Of a stretch of 64,000 nt of DNA, positions 20,033-30,501 are shown piece by piece. Within the stretch, counting starts at the first letter, position 1; the number at the start of each line of letters is the position of its first letter. Below the pieces are notes generated by a model. It searched no databases. It saw only the letters and a program-made list of their open reading frames with translations, and was not told the origin of the DNA. Made by a program: the position numbers and the translations under genes. The DNA lies in the NCBI GenBank assembly GCA_023525715.1, contig CM042009.1, positions 128,208,145 through 128,272,144 of the forward strand, in the 5' to 3' direction. This DNA is from Cichorium intybus. Lineage: Eukaryota > Streptophyta > Magnoliopsida > Asterales > Asteraceae.

Positions 20033-23000
20033 TGTGACATCCGCCTAAAATGGATTCGGGTCAACCCAACCCAATTGGAAATCTAATAAACCCTAATCGA
20101 GATTACTTGACGCTAATAGGATCAAAACTCATACACTACGTTATAAATTGATGTTAATAGCAATATAGCATAGTATAACGTTATAACTATAATCAAATTA
20201 AATTATGATACCATATTATAATCAAATAAAAGTATAATTCTCTAATTAAATTAAAAGAATCAAACTTGAATGCTATAATTAAACTTCAAATCAAAGTAGA
20301 TTGTTATAATCAAATAATAACCTATTTTTTTATAAAACTCTATTTTTATAAACACTACATTAAATTTTATAAAAATTTTAAGATGCTTGTGCTAGTGGAA
20401 AATTATGAAGACCACCAAAAGCCAAAAGATATTCCCATGGTCTCCCACTCACACCTCCCATCATCTTTCCTTTCCTTTTTCTCTCACCACATTATTCTCA
20501 TCACCACTCAAACCCTCTCTATTCTTTCTCTCACTCTCAATCTCGAAATTTCTCCAAGAAAGCTTCATTTTCCAGCCAAGAACAATCCCTCATACTCAAA
20601 TCTTCATCCCTCTTGAAGCATTCCTCAAGGTATGTTGTTAAAAGTTTCAAATTCATACATGAAACAAATTAAATCCACCAAAATATCTAAAACTCATTTT
20701 ATGTATAAACCTGATTTTTTTCAGAATCCCATTAATAAAATAAGAAGTTCTGGAAATTTTCAGAAATTAACTCATTTTTATCGAATTATTATAATTATTG
20801 CACTAAAATAGGGCAATAATTCATATAAAATACTTTTTGTATTCAATAAATTCTGAGAAAATTATGGGATGACCCATAAACTGAGAAAACATAATTTATG
20901 AAGTTTCATGCATTTATATTACGGTTTATGGTTATTTTGTATTTTATTTTGTTGAAGCTAAATAAATAGAAAAATATAGTTATGTATGTCAAAAACACGA
21001 TTTTATATTTTTCACACCTTAATAACATTATAAAGACCCCATGAAAAAAATTACAGAGTTTTGTAAGAATGTTTTCTTATTTTTCCAAATTTAATGATTG
21101 TTTAATGGGTCAAATTGATAATAAATAGCTATACAAGTCAGAAAATTATAAACCCTTGTCACAATATCATATATGAGATATTAATCATAGATAAAAATTT
21201 TAATGAATTTTCCTTAATAGTTTACTATTATTTATGATTTTATTGATTAATTAATAAAGAAAAACATAAGAAATACTTCCCATAGTCACAAATATCCAAA
21301 ACACTCAAACTAGGCTCTATATCATGTTAGAGAACTATGGTTAATGTTTCAGAATTTTTGGGGATCATTTATTATTTTCCCCCAATTTTGTTTTTGTTTA
21401 ATCATTAAAATATTAAATAATTACTAAAATAGTTCGGAAAAATATGAAAATTTTAAAGTAATTAATATTGTATGAAATAATGATTTTCTGATAATTTCAT
21501 AATGTTTCATTACTGTTTACTATTCAAAACCATTTTCCTAAGTATTTAAGCATGTAAAAATGCATTTTTTTTAATGATTATATCATATAAATAAATTTTT
21601 ATAATATAAAAAAAAATCTGCAAATACTTATAATTTGGCAAGTTATTATTTTAATAAGAAATTATTAAAATCTTGCCTAAATTGAAAACATAAATTAATA
21701 ATCCAAAGTAATTAATTCAATTTAATATTCATTTAACATATGAATACATTAATATTCAAATCAAAATGGATTATTGTTAATTCATCTAATATAAGAATAT
21801 GTGTCTAATTATTTTTATTAATACTCCATTCCCGTTTATTGATTCCTAAGCCAAAACTATTAATTATATTAGGTTCTGCGTCATTTTGACCCGAGCGGTC
21901 TTTCGTACGACACGCGTATTCCGTTTGGACTAAAGTGAGTAATCTACCCCATATTTTATAATTTTCAATACTTTTGGGGTGTATCATGTGGTTTTAATAT
22001 GTTCCAACTTCATTTTATTATTTTTTCACCATTGAGACATTGTTGGGACATTTATATTTGAATCATTATTTGTATAATTATTGTTTGTTTACGCTACATG
22101 TACTTGTAGTGCATTATTATTTTTAGTCTAATCTCCATGACTATGCCCGTATTCTTGAGGTATGTTATGGACAATAATAGCGCTATTGGGTTGACCACCC
22201 CGCCTTGGGACGCTAAGGTGATTGATCGCACGTGGTTGAGTGTGTATGATGATTAGATGCTCCATCCTATATATACATGTATATGTACATATAGGGTGAG
22301 GACTTATTGTTGTTGTTATCATTTGTTAATCAATATTTTTGATTTATAAACCTTTATCTCAATAACACTTGCTTGTCGACTTCAAAAGAAAACAAGTTTC
22401 AAATTATCAATATTTCAAACTCACCATTTTCTTTAATAAAACTGGATTACTCACCAACTCTCGTAGTTGACCTGTTTTTACCCATGATGCAGATTTGAAG
22501 AATGAAGTTGATGAAAAGTAGGGTGTACCTTAGAAACCCACAAGACTATTTAAATTTGATGTAATAAATGTTGTTTGTATTTGAATTTGTATTTGTATGT
22601 TGTGGATCTCGTTTGCCTACTTAGTACTTAATTGAATCTAATCATATTATAACATAGTTGTCATGAGACTTTGAACAATATATCACGCCTTGATCAATTC
22701 CGCCAAGGATCGGGGTGTGACAGATTGGTATCAGAGCCCTTGACTATAGGGAATTAGGTTAATTGCCTTGACCTAGTCTATAGCCTCTAGGGTCCTCTCG
22801 TATGCTAGTTTATAAAATGCACACACAACTGCATGCAATTCGCACTTAGAAAATTCTAGGAATACCTTTGTGTGCTAATTGCTCCCTTATGTGCTTACGT
22901 ATTACTCATGACACTTATATGTGTTCATACACTTGTAAATTTTCTCTTCTTTCTCTGAAAATCACACACATACTCAAGTGGTTTCAAAAAAAAAAATTTA

Positions 23001-24020
23001 TACATATATAATCCTTAGAACTCATAGGAAATTCCAAGTCATCCACTCTAGTTGGGTAGGATCATAGTAATGGACGCGTAGTAACTGGAAGGGGGAGGTG
23101 CCGGTAGCCCGAAAGTCCTGACTAGGTAAGCATTCGTATACATCCCAATCAACCGAGGGACCAGTTTGCTTACCTGGGGACCAAAGGCGAGAGTTCCCAA
23201 ACCTATAGGCCAAAGCGCATCATTCACATTACTTTTGAGCCATCAAAATACCCGACCTTATCAAACGTATCCGAAAGGATACACTCTAAAATGGCCAACT
23301 CATTGGACTATTAAGTTCCCTAATGGTCCTAGAAGTGGGAAAAACATGTGAAAACTTAGTATTATGGGGGCCCACGCAAATGCTACATGATTCACATTTA
23401 ATACCCATGGAAAGCCCAGAAGGTGCCCAATACAATGATATTTTTATAAAGTATAAGTACAAGTACATACATACTAGAACAGTGTCATAACCAAAACAAT
23501 ACAAGAGTAATAAGATGAGTTGAACACTACGAGTAGGCCTAGATAGTTATGTAATCATATCTAGGATAAATAGAGCCTGATCAACTCTATTGGTCCAAGG
23601 TATGACTAACATGTGTTTAGGAATAATTGTAGTGAACAACAAGTCTAAAAACTTATCAATAACCATATACAAATAAACTCTAAAACAGAATACAAATCTA
23701 AAATACTATAGGAGTATTTTATAATACTATAGAACCATACATCTAGACATTTTATGTACATGTTATACCCCTACCCTTACATGGTCGATAATATCTGACC
23801 AATAACTATTATCGAAAACCTACAATCATTCCATCTTTAATCTCAATAGCACAAGAATGCCACCTTGTCAAAGTAACCAACATACCATCACACCATCAAC
23901 AGATCGACCGATGACTCCACTGGTGGACACCGTTATATTTCATGTCGTTGTGGCAGCCGCCATGACAAACATTAGCATTAATGGCATAAACGGAAACAGG
24001 AACGGTACCAACAGTTTCAT
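20033..24020 (+). mobile_element. Second Ty3/gypsy element: LTR, PBS, leader and gag start only
   Basis: LTR from 20033 or 20035 (TGTGACATCC; the inverted copy at 27437 suggests TGACATCC is the true start) to 22722 (GGGTGTGACA), about 2.69 kb. A PBS TTGGTATCAGAGCC follows at 22725. The leader (22740-23856) is noncoding. An ATG at 23857 begins MPPCQSNQHTITPS and INGINGNRNGTN, which resembles the proline- and asparagine-rich start of plant gypsy Gag. Homology to a retroelement stops at about 24020, where the RWP-RK gene's 3' end begins. The rest of gag-pol and the 3' LTR are missing. Confidence 0.75.
22725..22738 (+). promoter_or_regulatory. Primer-binding site of the second gypsy element
   Basis: TTGGTATCAGAGCC two bases after the LTR end at 22722. 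Confidence 0.9.
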
Positions 24021-24037
24021 TAGACTAATGTTGGAAT

Positions 24038-25256
24038 TCAATCTGAACGCCGAAAGCAGGCTATCTCACCTGTTAAGTCTTCTGTTTTCTCTTCACTTAT
24101 GATCTTGAGAAAGTCAGGGTTAAAACCACTCATATCAGAATTAGAAAGTACTTGACTTGGACCTTCCTGAAGAATAGGAATGGTCATACCTTCTATCATA
24201 GGATGTGAAATTTCATCATTTACATTCTCAAGTAAATCAAGATTCATATCTTCCTGTTCTAAGAAACTCCAATCTTCATCAAAAAGTACTTGACTTGGAC
24301 CTTCCTGAAGAATAGGAATAACCATACTTTCTATTATAGGATGTGAGCCTTCATCATTTACATGCCCAAGTAAATCAACATCTATAGCAGAACCGGATGG
24401 CAAAGATTGCTGCTGTACATGGGTCCCTGATGAAGTTTCCTCCATCTCCTCGGCCTTTCGTTTCCTGTAAACATCTCTAAAGACAGCTTGCCTAAATTTC
24501 TTTGTGGTATCAGTCATCTTCGAACTGGAACCCTCGAATATTGCTTTTTTCTCATTTTCTATACCAAGTATTACGTCTGCTTCATTAGCAATATTATTCA
24601 ATTCCTGTTACATAAATACCTTCAGTCAATACAATCTCATGGTACTAAAATTTTGAAAAAAAAAATGCAATTTGTAACCTGAGTATTGTTAATAAGAGTT
24701 TCTAGACTCTTAAGCTGTCTTCGAGGCCATTTTGGTATGCCTAACTCCCTACAACGATTCTTCAACTAGGTTGATCCAACGTTGAGTTCCTTTGCAGCTT
24801 CCAAAAGAGGCTTGTTAAAGTGCTGAGTTATTGCTTCCTTACTTAATGGCTGTCTAGAACCACTTCCACTGCCAACTACTGTGGTTCTTGGACTCAAAGA
24901 ATCAAATCCGGTTGTGCTATTGTCATTCAGGATCAATTGAGCATGATCCTGACCAAAGATAAACTTTGGTGCAATAACATTAGTATCTGACGTCGACAGT
25001 AACTGTTGATTTTCAGCTATGAACCCAGGGTTTTGAAATCCCTCTAGATTTCTTTGAATCATCTGAAGGTGATTCTGGTATTGAAAACCTCCCTCAAACT
25101 CGGGATTCATTCCAACACTATCGTTATGAATCACCTGTAGTTGATTGTCATTCTGTATGCTAGCCATGAATCCTTGATTCATGGGGATAATCTCACTATT
25201 CGTTAAGTGCTCGTCCATGAATGGATTGTAATCCGTTAAACTATCTATAAGTGGAT
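24038..25256 (-). pseudogene. RWP-RK (RKD-type) transcription factor, with a nonsense codon in the DNA-binding domain
   Basis: Two exons are visible. Exon A (25256-24679) starts after a poly-T tract and TATAG acceptor. It encodes an Asn/Gln-rich segment with repeated QNHLQMIQ-like words, then the RWP-RK domain: SKEAITQHFNKPLLEAAKEL, NVGST, a TAG stop at 24766-24768, then LKNRCRELGIPKWPRRQLKS. After the intron (24605-24678, GT-AG) exon B encodes ELNNIANEADVILG, a helical segment KKFRQAVFRDVYRKRKAEE, and an acidic tail with the motif IPILQEGPSQVL twice. RWP-RK proteins control nitrogen responses (NLP) or egg-cell and embryo identity (RKD); short length and layout fit RKD. The stop falls where the family normally has a hydrophobic residue before LKK, so a full-length product is not made unless the stop is read through. 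No first exon with a clear ATG is seen before 25256. Confidence 0.85.
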
Positions 25257-25462
25257 CTATAAAAATAAAAAAAATAAAAAAAATAAAAAAATTCAACCAT
25301 CTACAGTAGATGCGACCTTTCGACTACCCAAAGTGCTATTTTTTCAACATTCACTGCTTAACTCCGATAAGGACAGGGAAAACGAAAAGACTCTTTATAA
25401 AAAAAAATTTCTCCTGAAAGTGGAAATAATTCAAAGAACATTTAATTAAATAATATCATAAT
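25257..25462. other. Intron or upstream sequence of the RWP-RK pseudogene
   Basis: Contains a T-rich tract on the - strand before the exon acceptor. An ATG followed by GTTG at about 25300 might be an exon end, but this cannot be settled. Confidence 0.4.
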
Positions 25463-25643
25463 TGTTGAAAATAATATGATCGATCTCCACGAATAAGGGT
25501 TTTTAAGCCGGTTACTGTGTGACAGATATGTATTTTGTTTATAATATGCGGAATAAATAAGAGTTGCGGAATAGTAAATCTAAACTAGACAGTATTTAAA
25601 TTGACAGAAAGCGGTAAATAAAGTAAAAGTTAGAAGTTAGAGG

Positions 25644-25799
25644 TTAGATGTAATAAACGCCATTATCAACGATAACGTGTTTTTACAATAAATAAAAAGG
25701 TTAGAAATTAGGAGTTAGATGTTAGATGTAATAAACGCCATTATCAACGATAACGTGTTTTTACAATAAATAAAAAGGTTAGAAGTTAGAAGTTAGATG
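25644..25799 (-). repeat. Tandem duplication of a 78-bp unit in the SIRE-like LTR
   Basis: TTAGATGTAATAAACGCC starts at 25644 and again at 25722, each followed by ATTATCAACGATAACGTG and TTTTTACAATAAATAAAAAG. Confidence 0.9.
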
Positions 25800-26288
25800 T
25801 CTCGGTTAAATACAGTCCACATGTGTTTTCGTTATCACGGTTCAATTTTTATGTCTTGGATGTTTGGTACAGTTGATTTATAACAGTTTCAATAAATCAA
25901 TAATAACACGGATAATTTCAAAAGAACTTATCGATAGCAGATGAATATGACGATTTTCTTTGAAGCTTCGATCCTTGTTCTTTGCTCAGGTTTTCTTGAT
26001 GTGTCGATTTCTTGTTCTTTTAGGTAGGATGAGGTTTTGGTGATATTTGATGTCGGGTAGAGGTTGTTTGGCGGTTTGAAGTTTGGTGTTAGGTAGAGGT
26101 TGTTTTAGAGGTTTGAAGTTTTGGTGTCGGGAGGATATCTTGTTTCTTGCGGTTGTGCGGTTTGATTCTTGTTGCCAAATGCAGAAATTTGAGAGTCTTG
26201 AGGTTTCTGGTCGTGGGTTTCTTGGAGAGTATATGAGTGTATAATGTTTGGTTGATTGGGTGTAACAAAATAGCAAGAGAAAGGCTCA

Positions 26289-26295
26289 ATTTATA
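26289..26295 (-). promoter_or_regulatory. TATA box of the SIRE-like LTR
   Basis: TATAAAT on the - strand in CAACTATAAATTGAGCC, immediately after the GC-rich repeated block. Confidence 0.65.
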
Positions 26296-26763
26296 GTTGC
26301 TGAACACACAGGGCTCGCGTCGCGACCGGCCATGCCGTCGCGTCGCGAAGGGGCGTGTGTCGGGTTGCTTTTGGTCGGCCACTGGTTAGTGCGTTGGGTT
26401 GGTAGTCTCGCGATCAAGAAGTTGGTGGTGTCGCGTTGGGTCCTTCGCGTCGCGACCACCTCCTTCGTCGCGTCGCGATCGCTGAAGGTTTTTTTGGTCT
26501 TCTGTCTTTTTCTCTTCACGTCGCGACCATAGGGTCTGTCGCGTCGTGATTGCTGTAGCAGTGTGATATTTTGTATTTTGCTCTTTGGTTCGTAGCGTTA
26601 CTTCCTCAGGTTTGGATGTTTTCTCAAAGTTTCTCGGGTCTTGATTTATTCTTGTTTTTGATCTTGAATTCACGCAACCTGAAATACTGATAATATTTGT
26701 TTAAAAAACATTTCGACTTATTTCAGTGATGGTCACATAAAAACATAAAAACATTATTCAACA

Positions 26764-26776
26764 ATTTCCCCCTATG
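26764..26776 (-). promoter_or_regulatory. Polypurine tract of the SIRE-like element
   Basis: CATAGGGGGAAAT on the - strand, directly before the LTR start. Confidence 0.8.
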
Positions 26777-27043
26777 TGATCATTAATGAAATGAAGAGAA
26801 AAATGTTTGATTGAAATTCTTGAAATTTGGATAAGACATTTATAAAACCATATCACTTGTTTTGAAAGAGTGTGACTAGATTTTACTTATGTTTTGAAAA
26901 ATGTTTGTCAAGAATATTTGTTTCTGAATCAAAGTCTCAAGTTCGATTATCAAAAGGTTTTTGTATATGTATCTTCATAATATTCCTTAAGATTTTATAG
27001 CATTTATAAAGACGACAAGTGATCTTAATAGGTCGATTCAGAT
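26777..27043 (-). other. 3' noncoding part of the SIRE-like element
   Basis: AT-rich, no ORF; runs into the assembly gap. Confidence 0.5.
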
Positions 27044-27066
27044 NNNNNNNNNNNNNNNNNNNNNNN
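27044..27066. other. Assembly gap (23 N)
   Basis: A run of 23 N. The sequences on its two sides belong to different elements. Confidence 1.
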
Positions 27067-27437
27067 AATTCCCCACTAACACAAGCATCTTAAGAGTTTT
27101 ATAAAATTTAATGTAGTGTTTATAAAAATAGAGTTTTATAAAAAAAAAAGGTTATTATTTGATTATAACAATCTACTTTGATTTGAAGTTTAATTATAGC
27201 ATTCAAGTTTGATTCTTTTAATTTAATTAGAGTATCATACTTTGATTTGATTTTAATATGGTATCATAATTTAATTTGATTATAGTTATAACGTTATACT
27301 ATGCTATATTGCTATTAACGTCAATTTATATCGTAGTGTAAGAGTTTTGATCCTATTAGCATCGAGAAATCTCGAGTAGGGTTTATTAAATTTCCAATTG
27401 GGTTGGGTTGACCCGAATCCATTTTAGGCGGATGTCA
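27067..27437 (-). mobile_element. Inverted fragment of the second gypsy LTR
   Basis: Reverse complement of about 20035-20402, with scattered differences. It ends GGCGGATGTCA at 27437, the outer LTR end, followed by unrelated sequence. The other end is cut by the N gap. Confidence 0.85.
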
Positions 27438-28190
27438 TATTTAGACTTAATTGTTATGAAAACATTATTTGGAAATTTAAGGTGTGGTCCATAAGTTATG
27501 AATGTGAATAAATGTCATTTGTGAAAATGTAGGAAGCGGGACTAAAGTTACCAAATTCTTGAAACTTATATTTGACCCATTATAGACTAAGTACTCTATT
27601 AATAGATTCATATATAAAGGTTGAGTTGAATTTCATTAGTTGGGAATGTTGTTGATGACAATTGTCAAATTTGAGAAAGAGAGACTAAAATCGTCAATCC
27701 TGTGAAACTGGGGTTGGACCATGACTTGACTTAGTTGAGATTATAAATGTTAAGAATATCATTTTTATGTTTACAGAAGAAGAAATAGAAGTTTTTAGAA
27801 TCGTTTGAGATATAATGATGCAAACTTTTCTAATGAATGAGCTTTTTTTGTCATTAAGCGTAAGATGTAAGTATTTAAGCTTCTTCCCTAATTCTCTTCT
27901 TCATTTAAACGACTCGAGAGCTGAAATATGGTTGTCCATAGCTACTTTTGAAGGAATAGAAGTGTTTGGGAGATTATTTATACCTAACTTCAAACTCCAA
28001 CATCACATTTATCAGATACAATCAAATGTTGGTTTCATACGTTTGTTGTTACAATCAAATATTTGTTTTTATATTATATCTTAATATAAGATACTAGCAA
28101 ATATATGCATTATGATAGGCAACCAAAAGTACTACGAATGGATTTTAGTTGTTAACATATAAAGAGGTATTATTATTAAATCTAAGGAGT
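27438..28190. other. AT-rich stretch, no gene supported
   Basis: Wording such as GCGGGACTAAAGTTACC resembles gypsy LTR U3 sequence, but no terminus was found. The 89-aa frame at 27815-28084 has no recognisable motif. Confidence 0.4.
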
Positions 28191-28199
28191 CACAAAAAA

Positions 28200-28960
28200 A
28201 CTTAAACCGACATTTACCCTATATATGTCAGTTTACCAAAAAGAATCCTAAAATAAACCTGAGCATTAGGGATTTTTTTCCAAAACATGCAACAAGCAAA
28301 ACCCTAATCCTGACCACTATTTCCAAAACAACACAACAAACCGTTCAACTTGCTAACTAGTACAATTTCAATGTTCTTGCTTCTTCTTTCAAATACCCCA
28401 ACAATACCTCCTACATATTGATTATTTTCAGCAACCCATGTATCATATCAATTGATCTCTACAAATTAATGGATCAATCCAACCCAAAACTCCACATTTC
28501 AAGTCCTTTCAAATTTGAAAAAAAAATAAATAAATTAGCATGATTAGAACCAAATGTAGAGATATTTCATCAAAATTGTTACCTAGTTTTGGGAAAGCAT
28601 AGAATGCCGACTAGGAATAATTGAAGTCCAATATGTTTGCACAATCACCACTTTCCCACAAAAGCCCAGCATCATGTCGATTTTTCCCGAGAGGGAGATA
28701 GCGTGAGGTTTGAGAGCTGGCAGCAAGGAGATAAATGTTACGCTTCTTAAAGGAAAAAAAAGTAATCAAACACTATGAGAGACCCATATGAAAAGACAAA
28801 AATATGCTTACGTGGGGGCACGTGTGCAACTTAACGGGAAAAAAATAAAAGGATGTTAATGGGGCCAAATCCACACAAAAAAAAAATTATGAATATGATC
28901 AATTATACAATTTGAAAACTTTTTGGACATTATCCAAAAAAATCAGCAAACTACGTAGAC
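28200..28960 (-). mobile_element. Possible non-autonomous MULE-type remnant
   Basis: On the - strand, a purine/T-rich stretch with TTTCCCGTTAAGTTGCAC, CCCCCACGTAAG and TTTCATATGGGTCTCTCATAG is followed by C/T-rich UTR-like sequence and a short ATG frame. This arrangement looks like the 5' region of plant MULE-type elements (compare CCCGTTAAC at 13060). No TIR pair was identified. Confidence 0.25.
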
Positions 28961-29142
28961 GAATTTGTGGTTTACTCAATATATTACTTCATTATAGTGA
29001 AACTTAAAAAATAAATAATTATATACTAATGAAGCTAATACCTATTGAAAAAATATTCACTATGATTTAAATATATTTAATTTGTTATTCGACTTACTAA
29101 CTTATGTATTCTTATTTTCTTTCCTAAATAAAATACTCGCGT

Positions 29143-29281
29143 CAATGGCCTCTTGGTCAATTGGTAAGGCGTCGCCTTCTAACCTTGAGGTTGAGGGTTT
29201 AATATCCACTAGGGGGAATAGGTGGATTATAGGTGAATTAGAGTAGGAGTAGGATAGATTTGCCGATTCAAAAAATAAAAT
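29143..29281 (+). mobile_element. tRNA-derived SINE with target-site duplication
   Basis: Starts with a tRNA-like 5' part. The A-box-like TGGTCAATTGG (29154-29164) and a B-box-like GGTTTAATATCC are spaced as in a pol III promoter. The body ends TTGCCGATTCAAAAAA with an A-rich (AAAAT)n tail. Near-identical flanks AAATAAAATACTCGCGT (29126-29142) and AAATAAAATACTCGTGT (to 29299) are the target-site duplication. No proper anticodon stem forms, so it is not a functional tRNA gene. Confidence 0.85.
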
Positions 29282-29574
29282 AAAATAAAATACTCGTGTT
29301 TTTTTAAGAATTTAATCGCATGTTTGTTTGATAATGTTACTTTTAATTTTAATATATATATATACCATAAAGCGCTTTGCTTGAGATTCTATTTTATGAT
29401 AAAGTTTATTTTTGACTTTAATGAAAAAATAATGGATACAATTAAATCATTCCACTTTTGTAGATGGTGATATGATGATGAGCGTGGAATGCTTTTTAAT
29501 GTATGATGGATTTATTGGCTGGATAATTGTATGATTTTTGGTAATTATCAAAGTATTAAAGATTTTATTGGTTT

Positions 29575-29735
29575 TCATAATTGATCATCTAATTCGACAT
29601 GGGTTACTTTAGGCCCAAGATCCGATGAATACCCATCTACTTTTGTGACTCCCGAGTCCCTGTTATACAAAACTCGAAAAAGATGGTGTCTGTCAAATCC
29701 TAAAACAGTCATTATGAATTCTTTCAGGAACTTTG
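29575..29735 (-). pseudogene. C-terminal exon fragment of an unrecognised gene, split by copia-2
   Basis: On the - strand, an open frame runs KEFIMTVLGFDRHHLFRVLY, then NRDSGVTKVDGYSSDLGPKV, and stops at 29575. Its upstream part continues across the copia-2 insertion at 35302-35380, where the same frame reads TLNPYFVRSKF. I do not recognise the family. No acceptor splice site is evident upstream and a tiny SINE piece also interrupts it, so it is probably decayed. Confidence 0.4.
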
Positions 29736-30484
29736 TGATGGGAAAAACGCAGCCACAAACGGTAAACAATAATTGCGGAATTAATCTTCGTTTGACTAAA
29801 CTTTCCCGATTCGAATGAACCTTTGAGGATGATAACAAATAAGGTATTTTTGATAAAACCAAAACAGCCCCAATGCAATTTTGTAACCAATCTAATCAGC
29901 CCCAAAACAGTAAGCAATCAACCAAAATATAACACCGGAATTTTAGCGTGGAAAACCCCTCAAAACGAGAGTAAAAACCACGGGACTACTAGAGCCGCTT
30001 CAAATCCACTACCACCAATATTTGAGCAATACAAAGTCTTCTCTAGATGAACTAGAGGTATACAATAACCATCATATACTTGGAAACAAATTACATCAAG
30101 TATATGGAATCAAACAACAAAGAGAAATGAAAGATATCACCAAAAAGTGCTGCTGTCCAGCAGCAAACAGATGCAGCGATTCCCGATGCTCCGGAACAGA
30201 TCTGGACAAGCCAACCGGACAGAATGTCGGTATGGATGTTAGGAAGCCGCTGTCCGAAAATCAAGGCAAACGGACAGACGGATCTCCGGGAAATGATGAA
30301 ACACTGCAGGGGTATCAAGAACTCCGAAAATTGACTTTGCTCTCTGTTTTCTCTCTGTGATGCTCTCGTAGAAGTGAATCTGCACGCTAGAATAGATAAA
30401 AGCTAGGGCTGAAAATAAAGATATATATATATATATATATGGCCCAAATAGTTTGGGCTTCCTCATGGGCTAAAAAACCCAACA
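29736..30484 (-). repeat. 3' LTR of copia-2
   Basis: 749 bp. Contains an AT dinucleotide run (30421-30440) at the place of a TATA box. Confidence 0.97.
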
Positions 30485-30500
30485 AATCTCCCCCTTTTTG
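30485..30500 (-). promoter_or_regulatory. Polypurine tract of copia-2
   Basis: CAAAAAGGGGGAGATT on the - strand, directly before the 3' LTR. Confidence 0.9.
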
Positions 30501-30501
30501 C

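Larger units (their letters stand above)
25463..26763 (-). mobile_element. 3' LTR of a SIRE-like copia element, - strand
   Basis: On the - strand the LTR starts TGTTGAATAATG (26763) and ends TTTTCAACA (25463), 1301 bp. A polypurine tract lies just outside its start, and a TATA box sits at 26289-26295. A GC-rich block of CGCGTCGCGACC words (26305-26545) lies directly upstream of that TATA box. The PPT AGGGGGAAAT and the LTR start resemble SIRE/Maximus copia elements, which is an inference. The internal region runs into the N gap at 27044. Confidence 0.7.

Noticed and set aside
20266..20641. Overlapping + strand ORFs of 116 and 78 aa
   Set aside because: They lie within the second gypsy LTR and are partly repeated in its inverted copy at 27067-27437; low-complexity frames.
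25986..26673. Several overlapping ORFs on both strands
   Set aside because: They fall in the SIRE-like LTR, where a GC-rich repeated block keeps several frames open.
27815..28084. 89-aa ORF on the + strand
   Set aside because: No motif, odd composition, no promoter or similarity recognised.
29143..29215. tRNA gene candidate on the + strand
   Set aside because: It has A- and B-box-like words, but no sound anticodon or acceptor stem. A tail and target-site duplication show it to be the head of a SINE.
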